Source: an uncultured Thermoleophilia bacterium
Lineage (GTDB): Bacteria > Actinomycetota > Thermoleophilia > UBA2241
NCBI GenBank assembly: GCA_903927755.1
Contig: CAIYOD010000049.1
Span: 1 to 34,446 of the forward strand
Length of the DNA: 34,446 bases
Direction of reading: 5' to 3'
Under the pieces are notes generated by a model. The model saw nothing but the letters and a program-made list of their open reading frames with translations, did not search any database and was not told the DNA's origin. Position numbers and translations under genes: made by a program. This document shows, piece after piece, positions 10,055-17,051 of the stretch. Positions within the stretch are counted from its first letter, which is position 1. Each line of letters starts with the position of its first letter.

Positions 10055-10468
10055 TCAGCTCGCGCCGGGACCGGCCCCTGAGCCCTGGCCGGTCGAAGCG
10101 GTCCTGAGGCGCGCGATCGCGGGCAGAAGGTCCGTCGCAATGGCGCGCTTGAGCACGAAGGCGTCGGCTCCGGCTTCGATCGCGGCCCGCCTCACGCTCT
10201 CCTCGTCGTGCACGCTGAGGACCACCACCTTCATTCCAAGGCACCGCTGGCGGACGGCGCGCAGCCAGTCCAGATCGCCGTGCCGGGCCAGGGACAGATC
10301 CACCACGGCCACGTCCGGCTGCACCCTTCGCGCGCCCTCGAGCAGGGACGCCTCGTCGGCGACCATGATCACCGTCCCGAAGGCGGTCTCGAGAAGCCCG
10401 CGCACGCCTTCCGTGAGACTGTGATGGCTGTCCGCGAGCAGGACGCAACTCGAGTGCTCGTGGGGCAT
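10055..10468 (-). CDS. Stand-alone receiver-domain response regulator
   Basis: 137 residues from the ATG at 10468, which has GAGGAGG nine bases upstream; the ATG six codons' distance closer to the GAGGAGG (10477) has no room for a ribosome. The protein is a receiver domain only: D13, phosphoacceptor D57 ('VAVVDLSL'), S85 and K107. The second acidic residue of the Mg2+ pocket is Ser (D13-S14), so metal binding and phosphorylation may be weaker. A ~15-residue Gly/Ser tail replaces any output domain. It probably shares phosphate with the neighbouring kinase, acting as a sink, an adaptor or a direct modulator of DUF2254/antiporter. It begins its own transcription unit, having a strong promoter element just upstream. 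Confidence 0.85.
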   Translation of the reverse strand: MPHEHSSCVLLADSHHSLTEGVRGLLETAFGTVIMVADEASLLEGARRVQPDVAVVDLSLARHGDLDWLRAVRQRCLGMKVVVLSVHDEESVRRAAIEAGADAFVLKRAIATDLLPAIARLRTASTGQGSGAGPGAS

Positions 10469-10511
10469 TGAGACCATCCTCCTCGCGCCTGTCGACTGCC
10501 GGGTCGGATCG

Positions 10512-10517
10512 AGCCTA
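10512..10517 (-). promoter_or_regulatory. Predicted -10 element (TAGGCT) for the receiver/DUF2254/antiporter operon
   Basis: Read on the minus strand, TAGGCT lies exactly 15 nt after the GGTCACAGC that ends the proximal regulatory box. The same spacing and a near-identical hexamer (TAGCCT) occur before the rhodanese gene. It would give a leader of about 35 nt before the ATG at 10468. Confidence 0.6.
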
Positions 10518-10532
10518 GTCGCTGGCGAGATG

Positions 10533-10580
10533 GCTGTGACCTCGGGAAAGTACGGGGGCACGGCGGAGAAACTACGAGGT
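10533..10580 (-). promoter_or_regulatory. Tandem dyad boxes, predicted NarL-type regulator binding sites
   Basis: On the minus strand the proximal box reads CCCCGTACTTTCCCGAGG then TCACAGC (10533-10557). A distal box (about 10562-10580) reads CCTCGTAGTTTCTCCG and runs into the regulator's stop codon. The CGTA cores are 22 bp apart, two helical turns. The dyad arms are CCTCG/CGAGG. The box occupies the -35 region, as expected for an activator contacting RNA polymerase. Confidence 0.6.
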
Positions 10581-11230
10581 CAGAACTCGACGAGACCGTT
10601 CCTGATAGCGAAGTGGATCAGCTCGGCGTTGGTCCGAAGGCCCAGCGTCTCCATCATCTGGTACTTGTGGAACTCGACGGTCCGGGTGGAGATCGAGAGA
10701 CTCACGGCGATCTCCTTGGCCGACCGGCCCTCGGCCAGGAGTTGCAGCACCTCGCGTTGCCGCAGCGTCAGGGAGGCGGCCGGGTCGCTGTCCTGCGACG
10801 GGCCCTTCTTCATGGCCTCCAGGACCTCGCCGGCGAGCTGCGGGGTGAGGTAGGTCTTGCCTTCGAGCGCCGCATGGAGAGCGGTGACGAGCTCGACCGA
10901 GGCCGAGTGCTTGAGCACGAAGCCCGAGGCACCGGCCTCGAGCGCGCGCCGGGCAAAGGTCGCGTCCTTGTGCATCGTGAGGAAGACGACAGGCACGCGG
11001 TTGCCTTCTTCCCTCAAGCGGATCAGGGCGTCGATGCCGTTGAGGTGGGGCATGGTGATGTCGGCTACGATCACGTCCGGTCGCAGCCTCCCGACGGCCT
11101 CGATGAGCTGACGCCCGTCCTCGACCACACCCACGAGGTCGAACTCGGGGCTGAGAAGGCTCGTCAGCGCCTCGGCGACCATGAGGTGGTCGTCGGCCAG
11201 GAGGACGCGCGGGCGGTGCGTGGACGTCAT
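10580..11230 (-). CDS. NarL/LuxR-family response regulator
   Basis: 216 residues: receiver domain (D13, D14, phosphoacceptor D57 in 'VADITMP', T85, K107), a linker near 140-152, and a C-terminal LuxR-type helix-turn-helix (153-210, 'LTLRQREVLQLLAEGRSAKEIAVSLSISTRTVE...'). It is the DNA-binding output partner of the kinase; the kinase stop and the regulator ATG share a base (TGATG), so the pair is translationally coupled. The dyad boxes found at three promoters in this window, two of them adjacent to these genes, are its most likely targets. Confidence 0.94.
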   Translation of the reverse strand: MTSTHRPRVLLADDHLMVAEALTSLLSPEFDLVGVVEDGRQLIEAVGRLRPDVIVADITMPHLNGIDALIRLREEGNRVPVVFLTMHKDATFARRALEAGASGFVLKHSASVELVTALHAALEGKTYLTPQLAGEVLEAMKKGPSQDSDPAASLTLRQREVLQLLAEGRSAKEIAVSLSISTRTVEFHKYQMMETLGLRTNAELIHFAIRNGLVEF

Positions 11231-13233
11231 CAGGTCTCTTCTCCCCCTATGGGCACCCAGGCGATGACCTTCGTGCCCTGACCGGGGGCGCTCTCGATGT
11301 CCAGTGTGCCGTGCACCAGGCGGACTCGTTCGCTCATGCTGGCCAGGCCGAGGTGCATCCCTTCTCCGGAACGCCCGGGCTCGAACCCGACGCCGTCGTC
11401 GGACACGGCGAGAAGCAACCCGTCGCCGAGCTGGCGGAGAGTGACGTTCGCGTGGCCTGCTCGCGCGTGGCGAGCCACATTGCCCAGAGCTTCCTGAGCG
11501 ACCCTGAACAGGCAGAGCGCGGAGTCCCTCGTGAGCGCGGGCGGCAGTGGGCCGAGGTCCGCGGAGACGTCGAGCTCGCCCCGGCGCGTCCGCCGTCCGC
11601 ACTCCGCGCGCAAGGCCTCGGCGAGTCCCAGCTCCTCCAGGACCGAGGGGTGCAGCTGGTAGGCCAGGGAGTGGACGTCCTCGCTCAGACTCACCAGCCC
11701 TTCGCGGACGGCTTGCATGGCTTCGGCCTGCTCTCCGTCTGCAGCAGCAAGCTCGGCGCGGCCGACCTCGATCGCCAGCACGGCGAGCCGCTGGCTCACG
11801 TCGTCGTGCAGCTCGCGCGCGAGCAGGGCGCGCTCCTCTTCCTGGGCGCGAATGAGCCGGCGGCTCAGTTCGTGCGCCTCTTCCTCGGCCCGCTTGCGGT
11901 CGGTCACATCGCGGATGACACCGTACGTGCGGACCGCGCGGCCGCCGGCATCGCGCGCGGCGGCGCCCGCCAGGTGCTGGATCCAGCGCTCGTCGCCGCC
12001 GGGATGCAGGTAGCGATACTCGATGGAGAGCCGCTCTTGCTCCCCGCGGTGCATCTGCCGGCGCGACTCCACCACCCAGGGGCTGTCGTCCGGGTGAACG
12101 TGCTCCATCCAGAAGTCGAGGACCCCGAGGCCGGCGACCTGGTCGGCGGGGACTCCACAGAGGTCGCGCAGCCGGTCGTCCGAGTACATCGTGCCGGCGT
12201 CGAAGTCCACCTCGTAGAAGGCGAGGCCGGCGAGCTCGGCGCCCGACGCCAGACGCGCCTCACTGGCACGGAGCGCGTCTTCAGCGTGCTTGCGCTCACT
12301 GATGTCGATGGTGACGCCCGTCAGCCGATCGGGCTCACCGGCGGGAGTGAGATGAGGTCGTCCGCGAGACGAGACCCAGCGCTCACCGCTCTCGCCAGGA
12401 ATGCCGATCCGGTAGTCGGCGTTGACGGGGCCTCCGCCCGGACCGGCGGACCGTGCGATGACCTCGCGGACGAGGCCTAGATCGTCAGGATGCACGGCAG
12501 CCTCGAAGCGCTCCATGGTGATGGCCTCGTCCGGCGAGAACCCGAAGATCGACCGGGTCCTCGCAGTGACCCAGAAGACTCTCGTCGCGTAGTCCAGCAC
12601 CCAGAGTCCAGCGCCCGCGGAGTCTGCCGCAAGGCTCAGACGCTCCTCGCTGTCCCGCAAGGCCTCATCGGTGCGTCTTCGCGCTAGCGCGTTGGTGAAG
12701 ACCTGCGCGATCAGTTGCAGGCGCTTGACGACCACGTCCGGCCAGTCGCGCTCCGCCCCAAGCGTGTTGAAGCCGATAAGGCCGACCGGAGGCTCGCCGC
12801 CCACGGAGAGTGGCAGACTGAGATGCGACCTGACGCCGTAGTGGCGGCAGTACTCGCGGTCGACGCTGGCCTCCGGCGGGAACTGCCCCAGCGAAGACAA
12901 CGCCACCACACGGCCGGCCAGGATCTCCTGCCGGATCCAGGGGAATTGCTCTTCGTGCAGCGGCTCGGGCGGGAGCACGCCTTCGAGGGCGGGGTAGGAG
13001 TGGGTGGGTGCGATGACGTCCGGGGCATTCGCCGACCACTGCCACAGCACCGCGAGATCGAGGCCCAGGATCTCGCACACACCGCGCAGCGCGTTCTCTA
13101 TGGCACCGTCCACCTCGCCGGCCGGCAGGTTGATGAACGTCGAGGAGAGGTCGGAGATCAGTGTCTCGAACTCGAGGCGACTCCCCGTGAGCTCCGTGGA
13201 GCCCCGCGTGTGTTCGGTCTCGGCCACGTCCAC
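11230..13233 (-). CDS. Soluble sensor histidine kinase, GAF-PAS-PAS-HisKA_3-HATPase
   Basis: 667 residues from a GTG at 13233. There is no membrane segment. Order: GAF domain (about 30-183), PAS (about 195-317, ending in the typical 'GVTIDISERKHAEDAL'), second PAS (about 325-448, 'GVIRDVTDRKRAEEEA'), dimerisation domain with phospho-acceptor H476 in 'ARELHDDVSQRLA', and an ATPase with N585 ('GNVARHA') and 'DDGVGF' at 612-617. This is the DevS/NarX/NreB-like class that pairs with LuxR-type regulators. Cytosolic GAF and PAS domains often bind haem, flavin or small ligands such as O2, NO or redox cofactors; which one applies is not readable. The promoter region is shared with the divergent rhodanese operon. 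Confidence 0.95.
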   Translation of the reverse strand: MDVAETEHTRGSTELTGSRLEFETLISDLSSTFINLPAGEVDGAIENALRGVCEILGLDLAVLWQWSANAPDVIAPTHSYPALEGVLPPEPLHEEQFPWIRQEILAGRVVALSSLGQFPPEASVDREYCRHYGVRSHLSLPLSVGGEPPVGLIGFNTLGAERDWPDVVVKRLQLIAQVFTNALARRRTDEALRDSEERLSLAADSAGAGLWVLDYATRVFWVTARTRSIFGFSPDEAITMERFEAAVHPDDLGLVREVIARSAGPGGGPVNADYRIGIPGESGERWVSSRGRPHLTPAGEPDRLTGVTIDISERKHAEDALRASEARLASGAELAGLAFYEVDFDAGTMYSDDRLRDLCGVPADQVAGLGVLDFWMEHVHPDDSPWVVESRRQMHRGEQERLSIEYRYLHPGGDERWIQHLAGAAARDAGGRAVRTYGVIRDVTDRKRAEEEAHELSRRLIRAQEEERALLARELHDDVSQRLAVLAIEVGRAELAAADGEQAEAMQAVREGLVSLSEDVHSLAYQLHPSVLEELGLAEALRAECGRRTRRGELDVSADLGPLPPALTRDSALCLFRVAQEALGNVARHARAGHANVTLRQLGDGLLLAVSDDGVGFEPGRSGEGMHLGLASMSERVRLVHGTLDIESAPGQGTKVIAWVPIGGEET

Positions 13234-13254
13234 AACGGTACCACCCCCGAGAGT

Positions 13255-13303
13255 CCCTCGTACTTCCCGAGCGGCTCGCCTCGTAGTTTCCCGAGGTCAC
13301 AGC
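13255..13303 (+). promoter_or_regulatory. Tandem dyad boxes between the kinase and rhodanese genes
   Basis: The distal box is CCTCGTACTTCCCGAGC (13256-13272). The proximal box is CCTCGTAGTTTCCCGAGG followed by TCACAGC (13279-13303). Cores are 23 bp apart. The proximal copy is nearly identical to the box upstream of the receiver gene and points toward the rhodanese gene. Being a dyad, it could also serve the kinase promoter (autoregulation). Confidence 0.65.
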
Positions 13304-13318
13304 TCTCCCGCTTCCGAC

Positions 13319-13324
13319 TAGCCT
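13319..13324 (+). promoter_or_regulatory. Predicted -10 element (TAGCCT) for the rhodanese operon
   Basis: TAGCCT begins exactly 15 nt after GGTCACAGC of the proximal box, repeating the geometry found before the receiver gene. The expected leader to the ATG at 13366 is about 35 nt, again the same. Confidence 0.6.
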
Positions 13325-13365
13325 CGCCTCAGACCTACGTGTGAAGTCCGTACAGGGAGGGTGCC

Positions 13366-13755
13366 ATGTCCAAGACAGTCGCTGAGATGGTCGGCGAAGC
13401 AAGAGCCCGTGTCGCGACCGTGTCGCCAAAGGACGCGTCGGTCGAGGGAGTCTCTGAAGGGGTCGTGTTCCTGGACGTCCGGGAGCCGGTGGAGTGGGAG
13501 CATCACATCGAGGGTGCGGTGCAGGTCCCCCGCGGTCTCCTCGAGTTCGCCGCCGACCCCGCGAGCCCCAAGCACAGGCCGGAACTGGACCCGGCCGGTC
13601 GCGTGATCGTGTACTGCCGTTCCGGAGTACGGGCCGCGCTGGCCTGCGCCACGCTCCTGGACATGGGCTACACGAACGTCGCCAACCTCGAGGGCGGCTT
13701 CGGCGCCTGGCAGGAGGCCGGCCTTCCCGCAAACGAGCACCATGACGGGTTCTGA
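13366..13755 (+). CDS. Single-domain rhodanese (sulfurtransferase)
   Basis: 129 residues with GGGAGG upstream of the ATG. A rhodanese fold is shown by 'VVFLDVREPVEWEHHIEGAV' (33-52), the active loop C84-R-S-G-V-R89, and the closing 'LEGGFGAWQEAGLP'. The loop cysteine carries a persulfide; single-domain rhodaneses move sulfane sulfur between donors such as thiosulfate or persulfides and acceptors such as cyanide, glutathione or protein thiols. As first gene of a run with a transporter and a DszB-like protein, it may process sulfite or sulfur released by the latter. That link is inference from position. Confidence 0.94.
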   Translation: MSKTVAEMVGEARARVATVSPKDASVEGVSEGVVFLDVREPVEWEHHIEGAVQVPRGLLEFAADPASPKHRPELDPAGRVIVYCRSGVRAALACATLLDMGYTNVANLEGGFGAWQEAGLPANEHHDGF

Positions 13756-13767
13756 CCGAGACAGTCG

Positions 13768-14658
13768 ATGACGGTCGAGCAGTTCGTCTCGACGATCGCC
13801 ACGCTGGCCGGCCTGACGTTCGTCGTCGGCAGCATGTTCGCGACCGGCCTGAGCCTGACCGTCGGGCAGATCGTCCAGCCCCTCAAGAACGCTCGCCTCG
13901 TGATCCTTGCGCTCATCGCCAACTTCGCGCTCGTGCCGCTCCTGGGCTATGTGATCACCCTGGTCATCCCGCTCGACGAGCCCCTGAAGATCGGCTTGAT
14001 CGTGCTGTCGACGGTCGCCGGCGCGCCCTTCCTGATCAAAGAGGTACAGGCCTCGAAAGGGAAGCTCTCCCTGGGCGTCGGGCTGATGTTCCTGCTGATG
14101 GTCGTGACCATCTTCTACGTTCCGCTCGTCCTGCCGCTGCTGCTGCCCGGCGTGGACGTGAACGCGGGGGAGATCGCCAAGTCGCTCATTGTGACCATGC
14201 TCATCCCCCTCGTGATCGGCCTGCTGTTCAGGTCGCACTCGGCGGAGGGCGCGAAGCGTTGGGCGCCGGTGATGAACAAGGTCTCGGGCATCGCCCTGCT
14301 GATCATGCTGGTGACGGGGCTCGGCCTGAACATCTCCAACATCATCGACCTGGTCGGCTCCTACGGCTTCCTGGCGCTCGTCCTCTTCGTCGTCGGATCG
14401 CTGGCGATCGGCTTCGTCTGCGGCGGTCGGGATGCCGACGTCCGCAGCACGCTCGGACTGGGAACGGCGCAACGCAACGTGGCCGCCGCGATCCTCGTCG
14501 CGAGCCTGAACTTCGCCGGCACCGAGACGCTGCCTTACGTGCTCGTCGCCTCCATCGTCCTGCCGCTGATCCTGCTCCCTGCTGCGCGCGTCATCGGCAA
14601 GCGGGGCAAGGCGGGGACGGAGGGGCCGACCTCATCGGAAGAAGCCGCGCCCGCATGA
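13768..14658 (+). CDS. BASS (bile acid:sodium symporter) family transporter
   Basis: 296 residues, about nine or ten membrane helices, starting 12 bp after the rhodanese stop. The fold and motifs follow the SBF/BASS family, including 'GTAQRNVAAAILVAS' (around 232-246), the crossover region that helps form the Na+ and substrate sites. Family members couple Na+ to uptake of organic anions (bile acids, pyruvate, pantoate, sulfonated steroids); some are exporters. Lying between a rhodanese and a DszB-like protein, it may carry a sulfonate, sulfinate or another carboxylate; the sequence does not settle the substrate. Confidence 0.9.
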   Translation: MTVEQFVSTIATLAGLTFVVGSMFATGLSLTVGQIVQPLKNARLVILALIANFALVPLLGYVITLVIPLDEPLKIGLIVLSTVAGAPFLIKEVQASKGKLSLGVGLMFLLMVVTIFYVPLVLPLLLPGVDVNAGEIAKSLIVTMLIPLVIGLLFRSHSAEGAKRWAPVMNKVSGIALLIMLVTGLGLNISNIIDLVGSYGFLALVLFVVGSLAIGFVCGGRDADVRSTLGLGTAQRNVAAAILVASLNFAGTETLPYVLVASIVLPLILLPAARVIGKRGKAGTEGPTSSEEAAPA

Positions 14659-14694
14659 CCCTTGTGCCTCGACATCTCACACGAAAGGACAGAC

Positions 14695-15861
14695 ATGACT
14701 GAGACAGAGCGAGTCGCCACCACAGTGCCGCTGGACTGGAACGAAGTCTGGTTCACCAACTGCCCCATGGTGTCCGCCAACAACGTGGACCAGGAGCTGG
14801 GCTGGTGCCGCGAGGAGTTCAAGAAGATCGGCGTGGAGTACGCCTACTTCCGCCACGCGCCCGAGAACAACTGGTACCCGCACTACATCCACAACCTCGA
14901 CAACCTCATCCGCATGGGCGGCCTCTACCCGCCGATCCACGTGCACGCGGACCTGCGCCGCACCGTGCTCCTCGGCGCGACCTGGGTGTACGAGGGTGGC
15001 TGCATGGCCGTGCGGGCCCGCGACGACGTCTTCAAGATGCGCGACCTCAAGGGCAAGAAGATCGGCATCTCCAAGAGCCTCAACACCATCAAGAACGACT
15101 GGTGGCGCATCCAGGAGCACATGGGCATCCTGAACCTGCTCAAGCTCAACGACATGACCATGGACGACATCGAGCTCGTCGAGTTCCCGTATCCGGACGA
15201 CTGGTACGACAAGCCCGAGATGCTCCAGGTGTGCATGAACAACCCGTCGGAGCTGTGGATGCGCCGCGACCACAAGCACGACCTCGCCTTCCGCCCGCTG
15301 GAGAACGCGCTGCTCGGCGGCAAGGTCGACGCCATCTACACGCAGAGCAAGGTCTTCCAGCACCTGCAGGAGGCCACCGGCAAGATCAAGATGATCGAAG
15401 ACCTCTCCAAGTACCCGGACTGGACCGTCCAGGTCGCCAACACGCCGGCCGTCATCACCTGCACCGACGTGATGGCCGACGAGCATCCCGAGCTCGTGAT
15501 GGCCTACATGAAGGCGATGATCAAGGTCGGCCGCTGGGCCAATGAGAACAAGCACGCCGCCGGCGCGATCCTCAATCGGCAGACGTTCTACCTCGACGCC
15601 GAGGACACCTACGAGGGCATCAAGGACGTCGACATGGTCCCGAGCCTGAGCGCGCGGAACCTGGAGTGCATCAAGATCGGCAAGGACTTCATGTTCGAGC
15701 ACGGCTACATCAAGCACGACTTCGACGTTGACGACTGGGCGCGGCCGGAGTTCCTGGAGAAGGCGGCCGAGGAGGTGCTCAAGGAAGAATGGGCGCGCCG
15801 AAGCTGGAGCAAGCTCCCACAGGGCGGCGGGATCGACGTCGAGGGCGTGCGACTCGGATAG
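14695..15861 (+). CDS. DszB-like desulfinase candidate (periplasmic-binding-protein fold, no signal peptide)
   Basis: 388 residues from the ATG at 14695 (AAAGGA upstream). Overall it looks like an aromatic-sulfonate ABC substrate-binding protein of the NMT1/SsuA type, but it has no signal peptide or lipobox. The alignment by eye with Rhodococcus DszB (2'-hydroxybiphenyl-2-sulfinate desulfinase, catalytic Cys27, His60, Arg70) places C23 in 'TNCPMVSA' against DszB 'SNCPVPNA', H63 and R73 exactly ten residues apart as in DszB, and R73-x-GG-x-x-PP matching DszB R70-F-GG-E-I-PP. Later blocks ('LRRTVLLG', 'DLKGKKIGIS', 'GKVDAIYT', 'DWARPEFL') also track. A cytosolic C-S bond-cleaving enzyme releasing sulfite is therefore more likely than a transport receptor. 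The alternative is a binding protein annotated for ABC uptake; no ABC genes are adjacent. Confidence 0.75.
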   Translation: MTETERVATTVPLDWNEVWFTNCPMVSANNVDQELGWCREEFKKIGVEYAYFRHAPENNWYPHYIHNLDNLIRMGGLYPPIHVHADLRRTVLLGATWVYEGGCMAVRARDDVFKMRDLKGKKIGISKSLNTIKNDWWRIQEHMGILNLLKLNDMTMDDIELVEFPYPDDWYDKPEMLQVCMNNPSELWMRRDHKHDLAFRPLENALLGGKVDAIYTQSKVFQHLQEATGKIKMIEDLSKYPDWTVQVANTPAVITCTDVMADEHPELVMAYMKAMIKVGRWANENKHAAGAILNRQTFYLDAEDTYEGIKDVDMVPSLSARNLECIKIGKDFMFEHGYIKHDFDVDDWARPEFLEKAAEEVLKEEWARRSWSKLPQGGGIDVEGVRLG

Positions 15862-15874
15862 CACGGATGGGCGG

Positions 15875-15911
15875 CGCGCGGTCCGCGGCTCCCCCTGTCG
15901 CGGACCGCGCG
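15875..15911 (+). terminator. Strong hairpin after the DszB-like gene
   Basis: A perfect 13-bp stem (CGCGCGGTCCGCG at 15875-15887 with its complement at 15899-15911) and an 11-nt loop begin 13 bp after the stop. There is no T-run. It may end the rhodanese operon or attenuate read-through into the enoyl-CoA hydratase gene. Confidence 0.6.
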
Positions 15912-15987
15912 TCATCTGTCGTCCCGACGGGATCGCGCGTCGCAATGATGATGACTCGGTTCGGTAGCAACGATGACTGGAGATCGA

Positions 15988-16845
15988 ATGTCCGAGAGCA
16001 ATGACACGCGCATGAAGCGGATCGGCTACCGTCCGCCGCTGGACCAGGCCGAACCCGAGCAGCTCGTGCTCGTCGACTACGTCTCCGACGGTCGCATCGC
16101 CGTCATCACGCTCAACCGGCCGCACGCCGACAACGCCGTCACGACCGCGCTCGCGGCGCAGCTCATTGAGATCCTCGAGACGATCGCGGCCCGTCCCTCC
16201 GTGCGCGTCGCCATCCTCACCTCGGCCGGTGACCGCGCCTTCTCGGTCGGCGGGGACCTGTACGAGCGCAAGCAGATGACCAAGGAGGAGTGGCTGCGCC
16301 AGCGCCAGGTCTTCGATCGCGTCCTCTACGACCTGCGGCAGCTGCGCCGGCCGATCTTCGCCGCGGTCCACGGGATGGCATACGGCGGCGGCTGCGAGAT
16401 GGCCATCAGCACCGACTTCATCATCGCCTCCGACGACGCCCGGTTCGGGCAGCCCGAGGCGATGGTCGGTCTGTCCGCCGGAGGCGGCTCACCGGTCTTC
16501 CTGCCCCGGCTGCTCCCTCCGGGCAGGGCGATGCAGATGCTGATGACCGGAGAGCCGATCACTGCCCAGGAGGCGCACCGGCTCGGCATGGTCAACGAGG
16601 TCCATCCTCGCGCAGGCCTGATGGACGCCGCCCTGGTCATCGCCGGCAAGATCGCCGACAACTCGCCGACCGCGGTCCAGTCCGTCAAGCGCGCGGTCCA
16701 GAACGGACAGGGCGAGCCCGTGGAGCAAGCCATCGCGATCATGATGGACGAGCACTGGCGCTCGGTCGTCAATCCCGACCGCGTCGAGGGCATCAAGGCC
16801 TTCACGGAAGGCCGCGAGCCGACGTTCCCCGACCCGGACTTCTGA
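15988..16845 (+). CDS. Enoyl-CoA hydratase/isomerase (crotonase family)
   Basis: 285 residues. The ATG at 15988 is preferred over that at 15973 because GGAG lies five bases before it. Crotonase landmarks are 'ITLNRPHADNAV' (40-51), the oxyanion-hole segment 'AFSVGGDL' (84-91), 'HGMAYGGGCEMA' with E137, and 'ARFGQPE' with E157. Both catalytic glutamates of true hydratases are present, so water addition to an enoyl-CoA is plausible. The N-terminus has about 25 extra residues. The gene follows the DszB-like gene after a 126-bp gap that contains a hairpin, and is followed in frame by a fragment of a second DszB-like gene, so it belongs to the same neighbourhood historically. Confidence 0.92.
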   Translation: MSESNDTRMKRIGYRPPLDQAEPEQLVLVDYVSDGRIAVITLNRPHADNAVTTALAAQLIEILETIAARPSVRVAILTSAGDRAFSVGGDLYERKQMTKEEWLRQRQVFDRVLYDLRQLRRPIFAAVHGMAYGGGCEMAISTDFIIASDDARFGQPEAMVGLSAGGGSPVFLPRLLPPGRAMQMLMTGEPITAQEAHRLGMVNEVHPRAGLMDAALVIAGKIADNSPTAVQSVKRAVQNGQGEPVEQAIAIMMDEHWRSVVNPDRVEGIKAFTEGREPTFPDPDF

Positions 16846-16854
16846 TGCGCAAGC

Positions 16855-16923
16855 ACGAGCCGGAGCTGGAGCACGCTGGCCGAGGGCGGCGCCCTCGAGG
16901 CGGAAGGCGTGCGGCTCGGGTAA
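16855..16923 (+). pseudogene. Remnant C-terminus of a second DszB-like gene
   Basis: These 69 bp, ending TAA, align without gaps to the last 69 bp of the intact DszB-like gene (15793-15861); I count about 51 identical bases. The translations share R-S-W-S-x-L, a G-G pair, and the terminal E-G-V-R-L-G. The fragment lies nine bases after the hydratase stop and in the same frame. No upstream part of the gene remains, so it is a deletion relic of a tandem copy, not an active gene. Confidence 0.75.
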
Positions 16924-16927
16924 AGTC

Positions 16928-17026
16928 CTGTTCGCGAATCTCAGGTTCTTCATCTGGCTCGCCATCATCGGGCTCGTCATCTGGGGGATCTACATGCTCG
17001 CGACACGCCCATGGAGGTACAGCTGA
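16928..17026 (+). CDS. Possible 32-residue single-pass membrane peptide or gene remnant
   Basis: Right after the DszB-like remnant, a frame ending TGA at 17024-17026 encodes one clean membrane helix: 'LRFFIWLAIIGLVIWGIYML' followed by a short tail ATRPWRYS. Aromatic residues flank the helix and basic residues follow it, as in real bitopic peptides. The frame has no ATG, GTG or TTG, only a CTG at 16928, and no convincing ribosome site, so it may be a relic of a longer gene lost with the DszB-like copy. Confidence 0.3.
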   Translation: MFANLRFFIWLAIIGLVIWGIYMLATRPWRYS

Positions 17027-17051
17027 TCGAGGTTCGCCATTGTGTCGCGCG

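Noticed and set aside
14695-15861. Interpretation as an ABC transporter substrate-binding protein
   Set aside because: There is no signal peptide or lipobox and no permease or ATPase gene nearby, and the DszB-type Cys/His/Arg set is conserved. It remains the fallback if the triad proves not conserved in the family.
14677-16371. Long minus-strand frame opposite the DszB-like and hydratase genes
   Set aside because: Its translation is rich in Val-Leu-Asp-Glu-His repeats with no domain, a shadow of the plus-strand genes that carry clear motifs.
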